Source: Oreocharis arfaki (taxonomy: Eukaryota; Chordata; Aves; Passeriformes; Paramythiidae). Taken from it: 64,000 bases of DNA. Shown piece after piece: positions 1-12,310 of this stretch. Below the pieces are notes generated by a model, which had not been told where the DNA came from, did no database searches, and saw only the letters and a program-made list of their open reading frames with translations. How positions within the stretch are numbered: position 1 is the first letter of the stretch; the number at the start of each line of letters is the position of its first letter. The position numbers and the translations under genes were made by a program. The stretch covers positions 62,841 through 126,840 of the forward strand of contig VZRR01013430.1 of assembly GCA_013398015.1 (NCBI GenBank), given 5' to 3'.

Positions 1-642
1 CACAAAGTTTAATCAAATTAAAGCTCTGTTTCACATTCTTTGGCTTTTCTTCCAAGGAAATGTTCCTATTCTAACTAGCTATATATTTATTTTAATATAC
101 AACACTGCAAAATATCATCTTACTTTTGTTATTTGCCTGAAGGAAATTCATTTCAAATATGAAACTTTTACACAATATTTACTGTTCAAGTATTGCAGCT
201 TTTATTAAATGGGGGCAGACAGGATGCCAGGGGATTTAAAGAGAGAATTAATAACAACCATTGCTAATTTAGGCTTATGCACTACTTTATTGCAAAAGCA
301 AGAATGAGGGTAGGAAACCAAGGATAATCCAATTGATACTAAACATTTTTAACCTATTAACTGCATTTGAACAAAACATTTTTTAAAAGAAGGCTATGTA
401 GCTAAAATAAGACACATAATCCATCAGAGATGGCATAGAACATTAATTTTTTCCTTTTTAATTCGTGTAAATTTGCAACAACCGTGTGAAGATTTACTTT
501 CCTCAGCTTCTCATGATCTCCATTGATTCCAGTGAGATCACAAGTGAAAGGACAACAGTAATTCACAGAAGCTCAAAAACCAGATTTCGAATGAATCTCG
601 TGAAGCAAGAACACTGAAACAAAGCCAGGGCCAGGGGATAAC
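1..642. other. AT-rich single-copy DNA, no gene seen
   Basis: I see no gene, RNA or recognisable repeat here. The sequence is AT-rich with stop codons frequent in all frames. It could be intronic or intergenic. Confidence 0.6.
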
Positions 643-830
643 TCAGGCTGAAAGGGACCTGAGGAAATCATCCAGTCCAAGCTCATGCTCAAAGCAGAGC
701 CATGGTCAGATGCAGCTGCTCAGAGTTTATCCAGTCCTGGTGTGAAACCTCCAAGCAAGGAGGTGGCACAGCCTCTCCTGGCAGCTGCTCCCCTGCTTGG
801 CTGGACTCCCCAGAGGACAGTGCTCCTAAA
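643..830 (-). mobile_element. CR1: CR1 LINE fragment, degenerate
   Basis: This is an old, truncated piece of a CR1 non-LTR retrotransposon lying antisense to the given strand. Blocks resembling the CR1 3' region can be read in order: 'aggctgaaagggacct', 'atccagtccaagctcatgc', 'gctcaaagcagagcc', 'tgctcagagtttatccagtc' and 'cacagcctctcctggcagc'. CR1 is the dominant avian LINE and copies are usually 5'-truncated, as here. The 3'-terminal ATTCTATG-type repeat is missing on the left. The 60-codon open frames across it are by-products of the element. The recognition is from memory of the family consensus. Confidence 0.8.
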
Positions 831-3800
831 TCCAGTCAGGGATACAAGGGCTGTAACACAGATATAAGAATTCTCAATTTCTGAAATAAAGTACAATTCA
901 TTTCTACAATTAGGCTGAGAAACGAGTTTGGTTTCCTGTCACAATTTAATGTAGTCATCTGCAATTACAACATCTTAGTACAGAAAAGGTAAAGAGAAAC
1001 CCTGAGTTTTTTGAAATCCAGGTCATTAAGGTCTTTGCTTTTCAGCAGACAGGGTGGATATACTCTTTTTAATTCAACATGCACATTCTGAATTCAATAC
1101 AAACTCTATTGATTTTATACAATGACCATTTTGACTTATTTTTTGTAACATATGTAATATTCATCAATGTGGTATCTGACTGGTTTACAAATAATTAGTG
1201 AATTCGTCTTCAGATCACTCTCAAGAATTACCTGTCATAACATCCTCAAATATCTTAGATAAAAGCCCTTAAAAGTTCAGTGATTCCTAACTTGCTATGG
1301 AAGCTAAGAAGAATAGAATAATTAGGATTTCCTCCCTTTTATTCTGTACAAGGCTTGTTTTATGATGCAAAAATGGTTAAATTCCTTTAAGAACTTAAAC
1401 CCAGCCCTCCACAGCAGAGGCACTGCCATCAAAATCTTCAGTGTGAATTCTGAAGCCAGCAAAGATGGAAACCTATCACAGAGAGTGTCAGGGAATCTTC
1501 ACAGCTAGTGGAGTCACAGCTCCTTTAAAGCAGCACATATGCACTGCTTAATTAGTATTAATACTAATTATGCATCTGTTCTCTGCTATTTATAATAGCA
1601 AACAGAGAGCATAATATAATGCAAAAGTACGCAGAAGAAATGCAAATATCCTTGCATTAAATAATGTAATGATTACTGCCATCACAAATCTGCACAATGT
1701 TGAAGAGAGCATTGAGGTAACTTTGTGTTAAAATTCTTTATGGAAAAGATAAATCTTCTGTATTGAAACCCAGAAGTGCGAGTTTTATGAGGAAGCTGCA
1801 CAAAACTAACTGCAATAGATGACAATGAACTACATCAATTTTTAATGGTTCAAATGACAGTTAGCTGGAATTTGAAGTGTTAATGAAGGCATAAAAGACA
1901 CCCCAAGCTAAGACACCCATGCTTAGAAAGTTTAGTATGAGCTGCTCTGAGCTTATTTTGCAAAAGTTTACAAAGCACTACGACCTGTCATAGTCTTGGC
2001 ACGAAATCTCTTATTTAAGGCCTCCAATCTGTAAACTCTCAACTCCTACACTGGTTCAAAGAATCTGGTTTTATTTTGTAAAAGGCAGGTTGCTCACATC
2101 TTGTGTAAAACACTCTGGCCTCCCCATTCATATTTAAAACACTTGGAAAAATCTCAAGCTCTCCAATCGGTGGATGTCCAGTGAAAAGAACAACTTCAGC
2201 TTTTATAAACTGGAGTTTTCACTGTTCCTCGAGGTTTTCCCAAATCCTTTTGTGCTCACTGTGATTTCTGTCACTGATCTCCTTAGCCTGTTCCACAGAC
2301 TCACAGCACAAACACATAATTTTTATGACTCCATTCTCTCACCATTTGCAGGGCCCCACTGACTTCTCTTCCATGGCACTAAACAGAAACTGATCTTCAC
2401 TATAAGCCTTTCAGAGCAGGAATTATTCTCTAAGAGTAAGAAGCCCACTAAAATGGAGAATATTGAGGAGGATAAAATTATCCTCACCTTGCTGCTCCAT
2501 GGAGAGGCCAAATTACAGCAGAAATATCACTTTTTACACAGAGGGATCACTGACCTTTCAAAGAACTGCACATTCTCTCATTTTTCCTTCCTCTTGATTA
2601 AATGGCAGGATGACTTTTTTTTTTTCCTTTTTTTAATAAGAACAAAAAAAAAATTATATTAATGTATGAAAGCACATAAAAATGCAGTGGAAGCAGGTTG
2701 TTCCCTGCTATAATGTAGGGAGAAAAACCAGACCCAAAACAAACGAATAAATACCGAGCACAAAACAGATCAGATTCTACCCAGAAGCTGACAGTTCCAA
2801 ATACTGCAGAAAATTTAAAAAGTAAAATTATAAAAAGTTAAGCAATGCTGTGATCACCATCACAGGGACTGCAGGGTCCCTTTTTGTAGAGCCATTTTGT
2901 GATCTTCTGACCAAGAATTTTTTCCATGTGTAAATGTAGCTCCGCATGCTAAGAAATTCTGCAGATATTCCCATAATCAAAGATATCATCATTGAAATGA
3001 CCAATGCGAATTCTAAACCTTGTATCTCACATTGTCATCCTCATTCCACAGCCTCACTTTGGGTTTGTGGGTTTTTTCTTCCTAATTAGACTGAAAACAA
3101 TTCAGTTAAAACTGATTTATTCTGCCAGCATCCACATCCCAAAGTGTCTGCTTCTGGTTTCCAAGAAAAAATTGCAAACTTCAGGATGGTCAGCCATTTT
3201 CCATTAAAAATGTCATTTTGCTCAGTGTTTAGTTTCCTTCAGAAAGTTCCAGTGACAAATTTCAAGCGAGTTAAAACAATCTGAGAAGGCAAATGAAGAC
3301 ATTCAGTGAGCATTGGTAGCTTTTTTCCATTAAACCTTTCTATAAATAACCTATGTCAATTTTGACCATATCAGCACTAACAACCACACAAGAAATTTGT
3401 ATTTCTACGCAATTACAAAATACAAATCCTTTGCTTTTTCTGATTAAAATGTTTCACACAGCAGTCCGTACAAGCATAAACTTTCCTTCTTTGATGATCT
3501 TCCAGTCTGCCACCACATACAGATGGCAAGTTACAATGGGGGGGATCATATACTAATTTGAGACATTTCCAGCTCAGATCATGAATCAAAGTGCTGGCAC
3601 TCTATAATGAGAGATCGATAGTGTTTTTGTAGAAAGACCCTATAGAATTCTATAAATAATGAGCATTTAGTGGGATGTGCAGGCAGCAGAGAACAAATTA
3701 CTTTTTCTGCAGAGGGGTCTTTAAAAACACACCTCAAACGTGATAAATGCAGCGTGATGGAAAAGACTACAAATGTTAAAGCACTGCACAGCATAATGTG

Positions 3801-4129
3801 TTCAGAAATTAGAAGCCAGTGCATTTACTTTCTTCTGTTTAATGGTTAAGCAATCCTTTCATCAAGACCTTTTCTCTTGTTACAGTAGCAGAGGGTCAGA
3901 GCCAGCATTTCTCAAGGTTTTACGGACGGCAGCAAAACAAAATCATTTTCTTATTTCCAAAGGGTATTTTAACATCCTCGTAGTTTGTTGTAATGCACTG
4001 CATGTGAAACAAGTAAATATCTTGGCCAACTCATTACACCTTACTCCAAAGTAATGAGGTGATAGTCTTCAGCTAAGGCACCATCTGGGAGTCCCAGAAA
4101 TAGCTTCAATTACTGAGCTGGGCTTCCTG
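831..4129. other. AT-rich single-copy DNA, no gene seen
   Basis: No coding region or known repeat is recognised. The stretch holds a long palindrome with a neighbouring hairpin (1549-1615, listed separately) and short A and T runs near 2619-2655. Open frames are at most about 80 codons and show no domain. Confidence 0.6.
1549..1570. repeat. Perfect 22-bp AT palindrome
   Basis: Bases 1549-1570 are an exact inverted repeat with no spacer, and each end reads TAATTA, the core motif bound by many homeodomain proteins. After one mismatch the symmetry continues for three more base pairs (1545-1547 with 1572-1574). A second small inverted repeat, GCTATT and AATAGC around a 3-base loop, lies about 30 bases downstream. 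The symmetry is seen directly; a regulatory role is only inferred. Confidence 0.85.
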
Positions 4130-4310
4130 CTCTTCGGCAGGAGGGCGGGCACAGCACAAGCTCTGGGCCAGCTGGCGGCTGCAGCAGGGTGCTGGGCAGC
4201 GCCTCCAACACCAGGGACGCAGCCTGGACATCCTCCTCGCTTCTAACCCGGGGGTTTCTGCCCCCCCTGCAGTCGGGAGCTGTTTGGGGTGACCGTACAC
4301 AAACTGCAAA
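4130..4310. other. GC- and CpG-richer patch
   Basis: About nine CpG dinucleotides fall within some 180 bases, whereas the surrounding kilobases have few. The patch holds a pyrimidine run ending in CTGCAG at 4272 that resembles a splice acceptor. A 114-codon open frame (4189-4533, plus strand) runs through it, but its translation has no recognisable domain. It could be a small regulatory CpG patch, an unrecognised repeat or a lowly conserved exon. I do not call a gene. Confidence 0.4.
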
Positions 4311-7300
4311 AAGATCATCCTCCCTTCTACCTCACAGACCTCACCTCTCTTTTCTTCAACAAAACAACCAAGCCTTGATCTTGCTCTGGTCCCTTTTCCC
4401 TCCTCTCACTAACACGATATTCCAGCAAAGCAGAAGGGGGCAGAAAGAGGAACAGAACTCAGAAGAATTAGAGACAGAAGCAACAACTCAATTACTTCAC
4501 AGAGAGAAACTTCAAGCAGAAGTGACTCATTAATCTTGAAATTATCCCTTACATCATGAACACTACCAAAAGCCTGAGAGAACACCCAGGTATTACCCAG
4601 CACTAGTAAACAAAGCCTGAGCCTCCAACCTGGGAAGGAATTCCTGGTTTAAGGATTTCTTCTTTAGTGTTTCCCATACAGGCATCCCAGCAATACCAGT
4701 AAGACTCACTGGTATCTCTTAGATCTTGGTCTTGGCCCCAAAAACTTGTGTATTCAAGCGGGAAAGGAACATGCAGGAAATAAAAAACCTTTTGCACCAT
4801 TTCAGCATTTGATTCAAAAACTGTCAGTTTTAAGCTTAAGAATTCCCTCTTATTCTCTTCTCTACACTCTCTTACACTAGAAATGGAAATATCTGTTAAA
4901 AGGGACGGGTCACTGGGCAATTACTGCCTGAGATCTCTGTTTGCTGCTTCCCAGGCCCCGTGTTCTGTCTCTCCCTCTCTGGCTGCCTGTGCCTCTGCCC
5001 CTTGTGCGGGAGGAATCCCGGCCCCTGGCAACCAGAGCCAGGCTTGGTAGCTGTGCACAAGTTAATACCAGATCACTGACCTCCAGGACAATCTTTACAG
5101 GCTCACGCTTTCAAATGGCATTTGGAAAGAACCTGATGTTCTCTTTGAGCAGAATTTTATTGGGTTCTGTGAGATACGGGCTCGCTGGGGTTCCTCTGCA
5201 GAGGAGTGCTGTCAGTCCAGGCTGCAGGGCCTCGCAATTTTAAATACCCAGGGAGGTTCAGAGTAAATAATGGGTGTTTTTCTATGCCACCATAAATCAA
5301 GGCAAATAATGAATAAAAATAATGTCCTGCTTCATAGAGGTGAAGTTCTTTATACTCTTCTAATCAGCTGTAACTCAGAAAAATATGAATGCAGAGACCA
5401 ACTCTATGTCTAATGCCTCCAGAAGATTTAAGTGGGGAAAAGAACAGTGGTAACCAATAAACAAGATTTACCTGCTTGCTGTATGGCAATGTTATTTAAT
5501 GCACATCTGTGTTTCGAAGCAGGGAGGAACGTGGCATCCTTTTCCTGGTTCTGTCAAGGTCGTTGCAGCCATTCTGCTCAGACAGTAGTGGCCCAAAGTC
5601 ACACAGTTAGTTTTAAGTTATTGCAAAGCATTGATGCTAATTCATCTAAACGAACACCTATTCGTTTTGATTTATTTCTGCGAGGGACTTAGTCAACTTG
5701 GAGGCTGCAGTAAGTCAATAAATTTCATCAGCAGCTCTAATCTCTTGGCATGGACTGGAAAGAAAAGATGAACTGACAAAACAGAGTCAGTAATGTGAAG
5801 GTGCTAAGGCAGTGTTACAAATCTACCCATCCCTACCTGCCTCAGACAGAAAGAGACACATGCTCAGCTGAGCAGTTATGAATCTTGGTATCTCTCCTTT
5901 GCCAGGCAGAGGAACTCATGGGACCTTCTATTCTCTTTGCATTTCTGAAAACACAGCAAACCAGATGCAAAATTCAGGAAGTTAATGAATTTTAAAATCA
6001 ACTCTAGAGTCAGTGGTTTATATCTATAGCTCTCTCTGTATATTTACACAGGAATGTAGAAATATATGTAAGCACATATACTTAGCAATGAAAAATATTT
6101 AAATGAATAGTTTTGGTTTGCTCATATCAAGTCCCAAGCTTTGTTTTTTGGTTTTTTTTGTTTTTTTTCTTATAGAATATATTAAATTGTACACAATAAA
6201 ATATAAACATTTACTTGGGAGATTCTGGCCACATACTGGCAAAGGCAGATTTTTTTATTTTTCCTTTTTTACTTTGTTTTAACAATTGTTGTTTGCCAGT
6301 CCCAGGACTTCCAATCTAGGCATAAAAAGTCTCTTATTGTGAGTGGCCATGAGCTGAACACTCTGATTACTTATCAAAGTGTTTTGCTCAGTCATGGCTC
6401 AACCTGCTCAGTCTATTTTGTTCAGGATCTGGGTCGAGGCCTCACATGATTTCTCCACCAAACAGACAATTACAATTTGTCAAGCTAGAAAAGTGCTCAG
6501 AGCTGTTCTGTGATGATCATGAGACCAAACCATTTATGAAACTCTCCTGTTGCAGCAAAGAAAATCGAAAGATTTCTTCTCAAGGTCCCAAACCCTTTGA
6601 ATTCGGATTAATCCAATGAACAAGATTCTTCCATTTTCTAAGCAAACAACACAGATTTCTGCAACACCACAGGTGAAATTGCAACAGAGAAATCCATAAA
6701 AGGTTCTAAAGATAGATATTGATAATTTCAACTGGTATTACAACGTTTATCCATGTGCTGTGACAGAAAAAAAAAAGTTACTTTACTATTCATTAAGCAC
6801 TGGCTGTCTATTAATGGTTTTGATTATTAAAATACTGATGCTTAAGCAGGTACCAAGCGGAAATGTTAGGCAGCTCAGTGGAAATGGGGGCAAATCTTCC
6901 AAGACGTGGTGCCTCTCTACTCATGAGCTACAAAATATTGTTCTTTAGGACTGTCATCCTCAGCCAAACAGGAAACCACGTTTGTTTAGTGGGAAAGGAG
7001 TAGTAAAGGTCATAAGAAAGCAGTAGGGCAGTGTCTTTATTAATGCTGTTATTACCAGAACAGTACTCAAAAGAATTTGGGGAATTTGTTTCATTATGTC
7101 CTGAATTATTTAGTTTAGAAGAACATGCTCACAAGCACACATGCACAGAAAAAACACGATTACATGTTTTGCAACAGAAGCAACGTGAACTAAATAATGC
7201 ACAGCACATTCTTATCATTGTTATTAAATTGATTTTGATATTTGGTATTTATTTTCTCATTCTGGAGAGCCTGCAGGACAGAACAACACAGCAAAGGGCA

Positions 7301-10300
7301 GAAGGGAAATTAAACAATTATGCTGATGGGCAATAAAATTCTATGTGGGGGACTAAAATTCCATTATTCCACATAGCAAAAACATTGTTTAACCTAAAAA
7401 ACAACAGCAGCCCTTGCGTATCTCATCTCTTCAATATAATTCAGGTCTAAAAGACCTTCACATTCTCTCCTCGCTATAAGGGCCAGGTCCTTTGACAGCT
7501 TAGAGCACTTTACATCTACTTTAACCACTTTGTGCTACTAAGAACCTTTGTATATGTAACCAACAGCAACACATCAAGGAAAAAAAAGCCAAACTATATT
7601 GACAAACAAATTACTGAGATTGCTAATTCACTGTATCTCTTCCAAGTTACTAAGTTTGTGGAATTACAAATTAAGAAGGTTTAAAAATTTTTGTAAAGAT
7701 CAGAAGCTGTTGTATTCAGCACACATTTGGAATTATACCTCTACTCACTCCAGAGATATTTTATCAATTAAAGATATGAGAAAAAAAAATGTAAAGACAT
7801 TTCAGTGTGTGGAAGGAATAGATGTACAACCTGCATGTGGCATTCAGAAGAGTTACAGTAACTGTTATACTTAGACATTAAAAAATTATCTGCTTGGAAC
7901 AAGTAACTAACCCAGTAATTATACACACATAGCTAGGTTGGACATTTAGCTTTCAAGTTAATTACCAGCGAGAAAAATTAACCTGGAGTGTCAGCAGGAA
8001 ATTAAAAAAAAAAAAAATCTTGATGTGCTAGGAACACAAAGCAGAGCAGTCTTCTTCAAGGCTCAGATCAATTTAATTTTTTAATCACTGTCTCACACAT
8101 TCATTCTAGTATTCATACTCCTAGTGTATTCATCCCAAGATGCACCTGTGAAACTGCTGGATACTGAAATGTCAGTGTATTAGCTTTGGAAGAGGGGGAA
8201 TGTGTTTATCTAGGAAGGTCTGTGGTGAATAAATCACTGAGCAGTTTGTCTGCTCTGGTTTGGGTGGTGCACAGCTCTCTGTGCCCTCACTGCTCAGGTT
8301 TAGCTGCCTGAACTACTACAGGTGCTACACAGGAAAGTCCTTCAGCACTGGAGCTGTTTCTGAACACACTCAAACTTGCTGAGCATCACCTCCAAAGCTC
8401 CTGAAATTCAAAGTTTTCATCTGACTTTGAATCAGTTCCTGCATGAACTGATGAACGTCCATTCTATCTGTCTCAGAGAAACACAGTCCCTCCACCACTC
8501 TTGCTCCAGGTCACTGTGGGACAGTTCCCTTCCTCCTCTTTGTTGGGTACAGCATAAACTAATAAATTCTGGGGATGAACATCTCTACCCCAAACTCTGT
8601 GAGTTTGCTCCAGTCCCTTTCTTTGCCATCCATATTTGGGGAAAGACAGCTGGGCTGTGTCTCACAGCCATTTCATTCTACAAATGCATTAGGATTTGAA
8701 AACCAGGACATCAGATGTGCCAATGAAGTAGAAAGACAAGTTCATTAGACCTTTAACCCAAAGCAGCCTGCTAAAAGTGACATTTCCTTTGAGTCCTGCA
8801 ATTCCCATGCAATTTATCTATGCAGCAATCACCTCCTCTCCTCTTTCTCTGCTTGTATTCAGAATTCTTCAAATCACACTACGGTGGAGTCTACTTCAGA
8901 CTCTCAAATGGTTCTGAGAGGAGTTTTACAAAACTCATGCCAAGGAAGGGATGAATGCCGAGAAGGGGCTTTTCCACAGCTTATCAAGAATAGATTTTGG
9001 TGCAGATCATGGTTATGATCTTCTCTTTATTTGCCAGAGGAGTGGGAGATAAAAGGCTCCTACCTCGCACAAGCACTCGCCCCCTCATCCACTAAAAAAC
9101 AGTTTAAGCTTTTGTAACATCCTTTTTCTACAATTCTTTCTCTAAAACCTAACTTATGAAGAAAAAACTATGATATATTTATGGTTTAAACATAGCACTT
9201 TTCATACTGATTGTAAATAAAGGCTTGAAAATTGACTGGTTTGCTCAGTTCAGCAAATGGAGATCCACCAAAAATGTGAATTAGGAATTCGAAGATTCTA
9301 ATCTTCTTACAAAAATTTTTATCTCCCAAGTGGAATGCAACTAAAAGCTTGTAGCAATTTGAAAATTAAGAGAGATAAATGTAGTTAATGAAGTCTGGAA
9401 AAAAATTATTTTATTCACCACATCTTATGTTTTGTCATTCACGAACCATGTCAACTGAGTGAACCAAGTGACTTTTCATTGGATATTAAAAGAATTTTTT
9501 GGGCTTATTCAGGTCCATTGCAGGTGGTTATTTAGTTTCAAGGAATTTACTGGACAGCCTCTAAGACACAGACTAGCAATGATGTGAACAGCTTCAGTAT
9601 TTCACCTTCAAAAAGCAGAAGGATCATCTTTCTCTGGAATCTGACTGCTGCTCGGGGTTCTTGCAGAATATGCTGCCAAGGTTTAAAACCTTTGATCTGT
9701 AAGCGCTTTAGGTACTGCCATTATGAGATAGAAGTCACAGAAATTTAAGAAGATTTTTGCATCAAGTCCTGCTTAGTCCCTTTCACCCTTTCAAAGGCCT
9801 TCATGTAAATACAGATAACTGTGCACAACTGTGCCTTGCCTGTGTGGGACCAGCTCTGCAAATCCTCTTCTGGGGAAAAGAATACAGAATAAAAGCTGAG
9901 GTATTTTTTTGCTGGCAGTACTGGGAGGTTCTCCAGAGGAGAATGAGTGTCAGAACCTGAACAATTGATGCAGAGTGGAGAACCCACCAGCCCCTTCCCT
10001 TCGCACAGGTCCACACCACCCTCCAAACCAAGGACTGAAAGGCAAAAACGTGGCCAGAGGCCTCTTAGCCACAATTCATCCTCCCAAGCCCTGTCACACC
10101 TGCCACTTAGAGCACTTAAATTCAAAATTTCATCTTTCAACAGATCCTTTGTTGACACCACAGTGACAGATCTGGATTCTGTATCCCTCCGCCCATTGGT
10201 TCTGGGTCTGTTTGGGTTATTTTGAGGGAAGGTGGTACATTGCAATTTTAGATTACAATTCCATAATACTGAAATATGTAACTCAGAAACTGGAGTTGGC

Positions 10301-11894
10301 ATCCAAGATGTGAAAGTACTAATTCTGCTTCACAGCTGTAATTAAAGTGCTACAGATGTGCTACTCCATCGAGAGCACTGAAAAGTGAGTGTGGAAAATG
10401 TGCTATTGAACATGCAAAAATGGGATCTGATGCATTGGAGTGCATGGAAATAGATCAGAAACCCAGCTTGGGATGTCGTTATAAATTTTAAATATATAAA
10501 ATAAGGAGAGAAGGGTATCTTTATCTGCTATTATCCATTCTACATACTGAATTTTTTGAATGTAAGGTGTGCATGAGAACACTGATCTATTGTTGCATTA
10601 ATCCAGCACCATGTAATGACACAACTGAACACAAATTGAGAGTTACTGAGTTACCCTGATCCTGAAATGAGTATTAAAGGGTAAGTGTCCACATGTTTAT
10701 CACAGGTATTTAACACACACGTTCACTACTCTCACAGCCCTGGCCAAGGACAGTTCAAGGGACACAAGTTGTGCTTGTCACACCTGCTCAATTCTGAGTG
10801 CTTTTTTTAAAAATATCAGCTTTTTTATTCTCTGGATTATTTTTACTTCATAAAAGCAAACCTCTCCAGGAATCAAGGGGCTGAATCATTCCCTAGACAA
10901 CCAAATCTGACACAGAGCAAATTCTTCTGCCCATATAATAGTGGATAGCAATAGGTCATGTTGAGGTGAAGGCTGAATATTCCATTATAATAAAATAATG
11001 CCAATACTTAGTGTGGTCTTCTGTCTCAGAGAGTTTTAGGAACAATTATTAATCTTCATACTTTGCTATGAACCTGCTTGGACTAAGTGAATAAATTCAG
11101 TGTTTCTTCCTTTTTGAATTTCAATGCCTTAGAATTAACTTTAAAATGGTATTAGTCTGGTGGAGAAGCAGAGACTGCAAACTAGTAGCGGGTGTTATTT
11201 TTACAGATATTTTGGGTCTTGCAGGTTTTAAGGCAACACTACTGGAAGGTCAGAGAAACTCTAAGTTATAAATGGTGTCCTGTGTCATTTTTACCTGCAA
11301 TATAATTTTTGATATTAAATACTGAATTAAAAGAAAATTAATTATGAAAACACCAGCATGGAACATAGGAACCCAGCAAAGAAGGGAAATAAAAGTCCTG
11401 CAAAACCAAATTCTTAGTGGTGGCTTTTAAAATGTATAGATATTATTTTGTATTATTCAAGAACTAGTAGATAGGTAGGAATAATAAACGGCAACAGTTG
11501 TTTGTATGAGATTTCAAAGATAATTCCACATTTTGAGAATAAAGAACTGAATTTTCTCTCAATGATAAAACAAGCAAGAGTAGCTTAATTTCCCTGAAAC
11601 AGACAGACACACAAACCCCAAGCACTATATTTCAAAGAATTTTAATTAAATCCATATAACAAAAAAGAAATGTTTCACATCTTAATTGAAAAATCGCCAG
11701 CCAGAGAACTGAGCCAGTGAAAGCGTCTGGTAAGCCCTGAGATGTAATTGAAGAAAAGAATAGATGAGAATATATCAAATGGTCTCACTAGTCAGCAGCC
11801 AGTGTAAATACTGCAATTCAAATAACGGCGTTTGAGTGATTAAGAGAAGAACTAATTTCCATTCTATTGCTCCTTTGCTTTGAGAATTACACCC
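4311..11894. other. AT-rich single-copy DNA, no gene seen
   Basis: No gene, RNA or clear transposon is recognised across these 7.6 kb. There is a T-rich tract near 6140-6172. A short stretch at 5589-5610 resembles the core of MIR-type SINEs. The 185-codon minus-strand frame at 9745-10302 overlaps several other open frames in a stop-poor patch and its translation is not protein-like. Confidence 0.55.
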
Positions 11895-12010
11895 CGTCCT
11901 TGAGACTCCCTGCCTGAACACGAAACTCCCTCACATCCTGCGCGCAAGCACGAGGCTCATCGTCGGCATAAGCGCTTTCCACAGCGGAGCAGGACGGCAG
12001 CCCACGCTCG
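11895..12010. promoter_or_regulatory. CpG cluster, possible small regulatory island
   Basis: Twelve CpG dinucleotides occur in 116 bases (one CGCG run, CGTCGG and others), with roughly five more scattered to 12290. The rest of the window is strongly CpG-depleted, as expected for methylated vertebrate DNA. A dense patch like this can mark an unmethylated promoter or enhancer, or a recently inserted GC-rich element. I see no TATA box, first exon or known repeat consensus. The plus-strand frame 12011-12310 (99 codons) has no recognisable domain. Confidence 0.35.
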
Positions 12011-12310
12011 GTGTGGGATGAGCAGGCATTTACCACCACTTCTGCAGCTTTTGTCTGCATCACAGCAGCCTCCACCTTCTCAAGGGGGCTTTTAAAAGCG
12101 TATGGAAAAGCAGGGAGAAGGCTGGTGTTTGTGCAGGTACACCCAGCAACTGCTGCACGACCGAGGGAAGGGCTGAGCTGGAGCCCACGGTGTGAAATGG
12201 AGCAGGTAAAGTTTAAAGATTCTGGCATGGGAAACGTGCCAAGGCCAGATGGAAATCTCAGCTGTCACAATCAGAGGTCATCCCGACCTTCCCAGCACAA
12301 GGTGGTGTGA

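Noticed and set aside
1531..1541. CAGCACATATG, resembling part of U6 snRNA
   Set aside because: Only about ten bases match and the rest of U6 is absent.
9745..10302. 185-codon minus-strand open frame
   Set aside because: Several other frames on both strands are open over the same bases, which marks a stop-poor patch. The translation has no domain, and there is no splice or promoter context.
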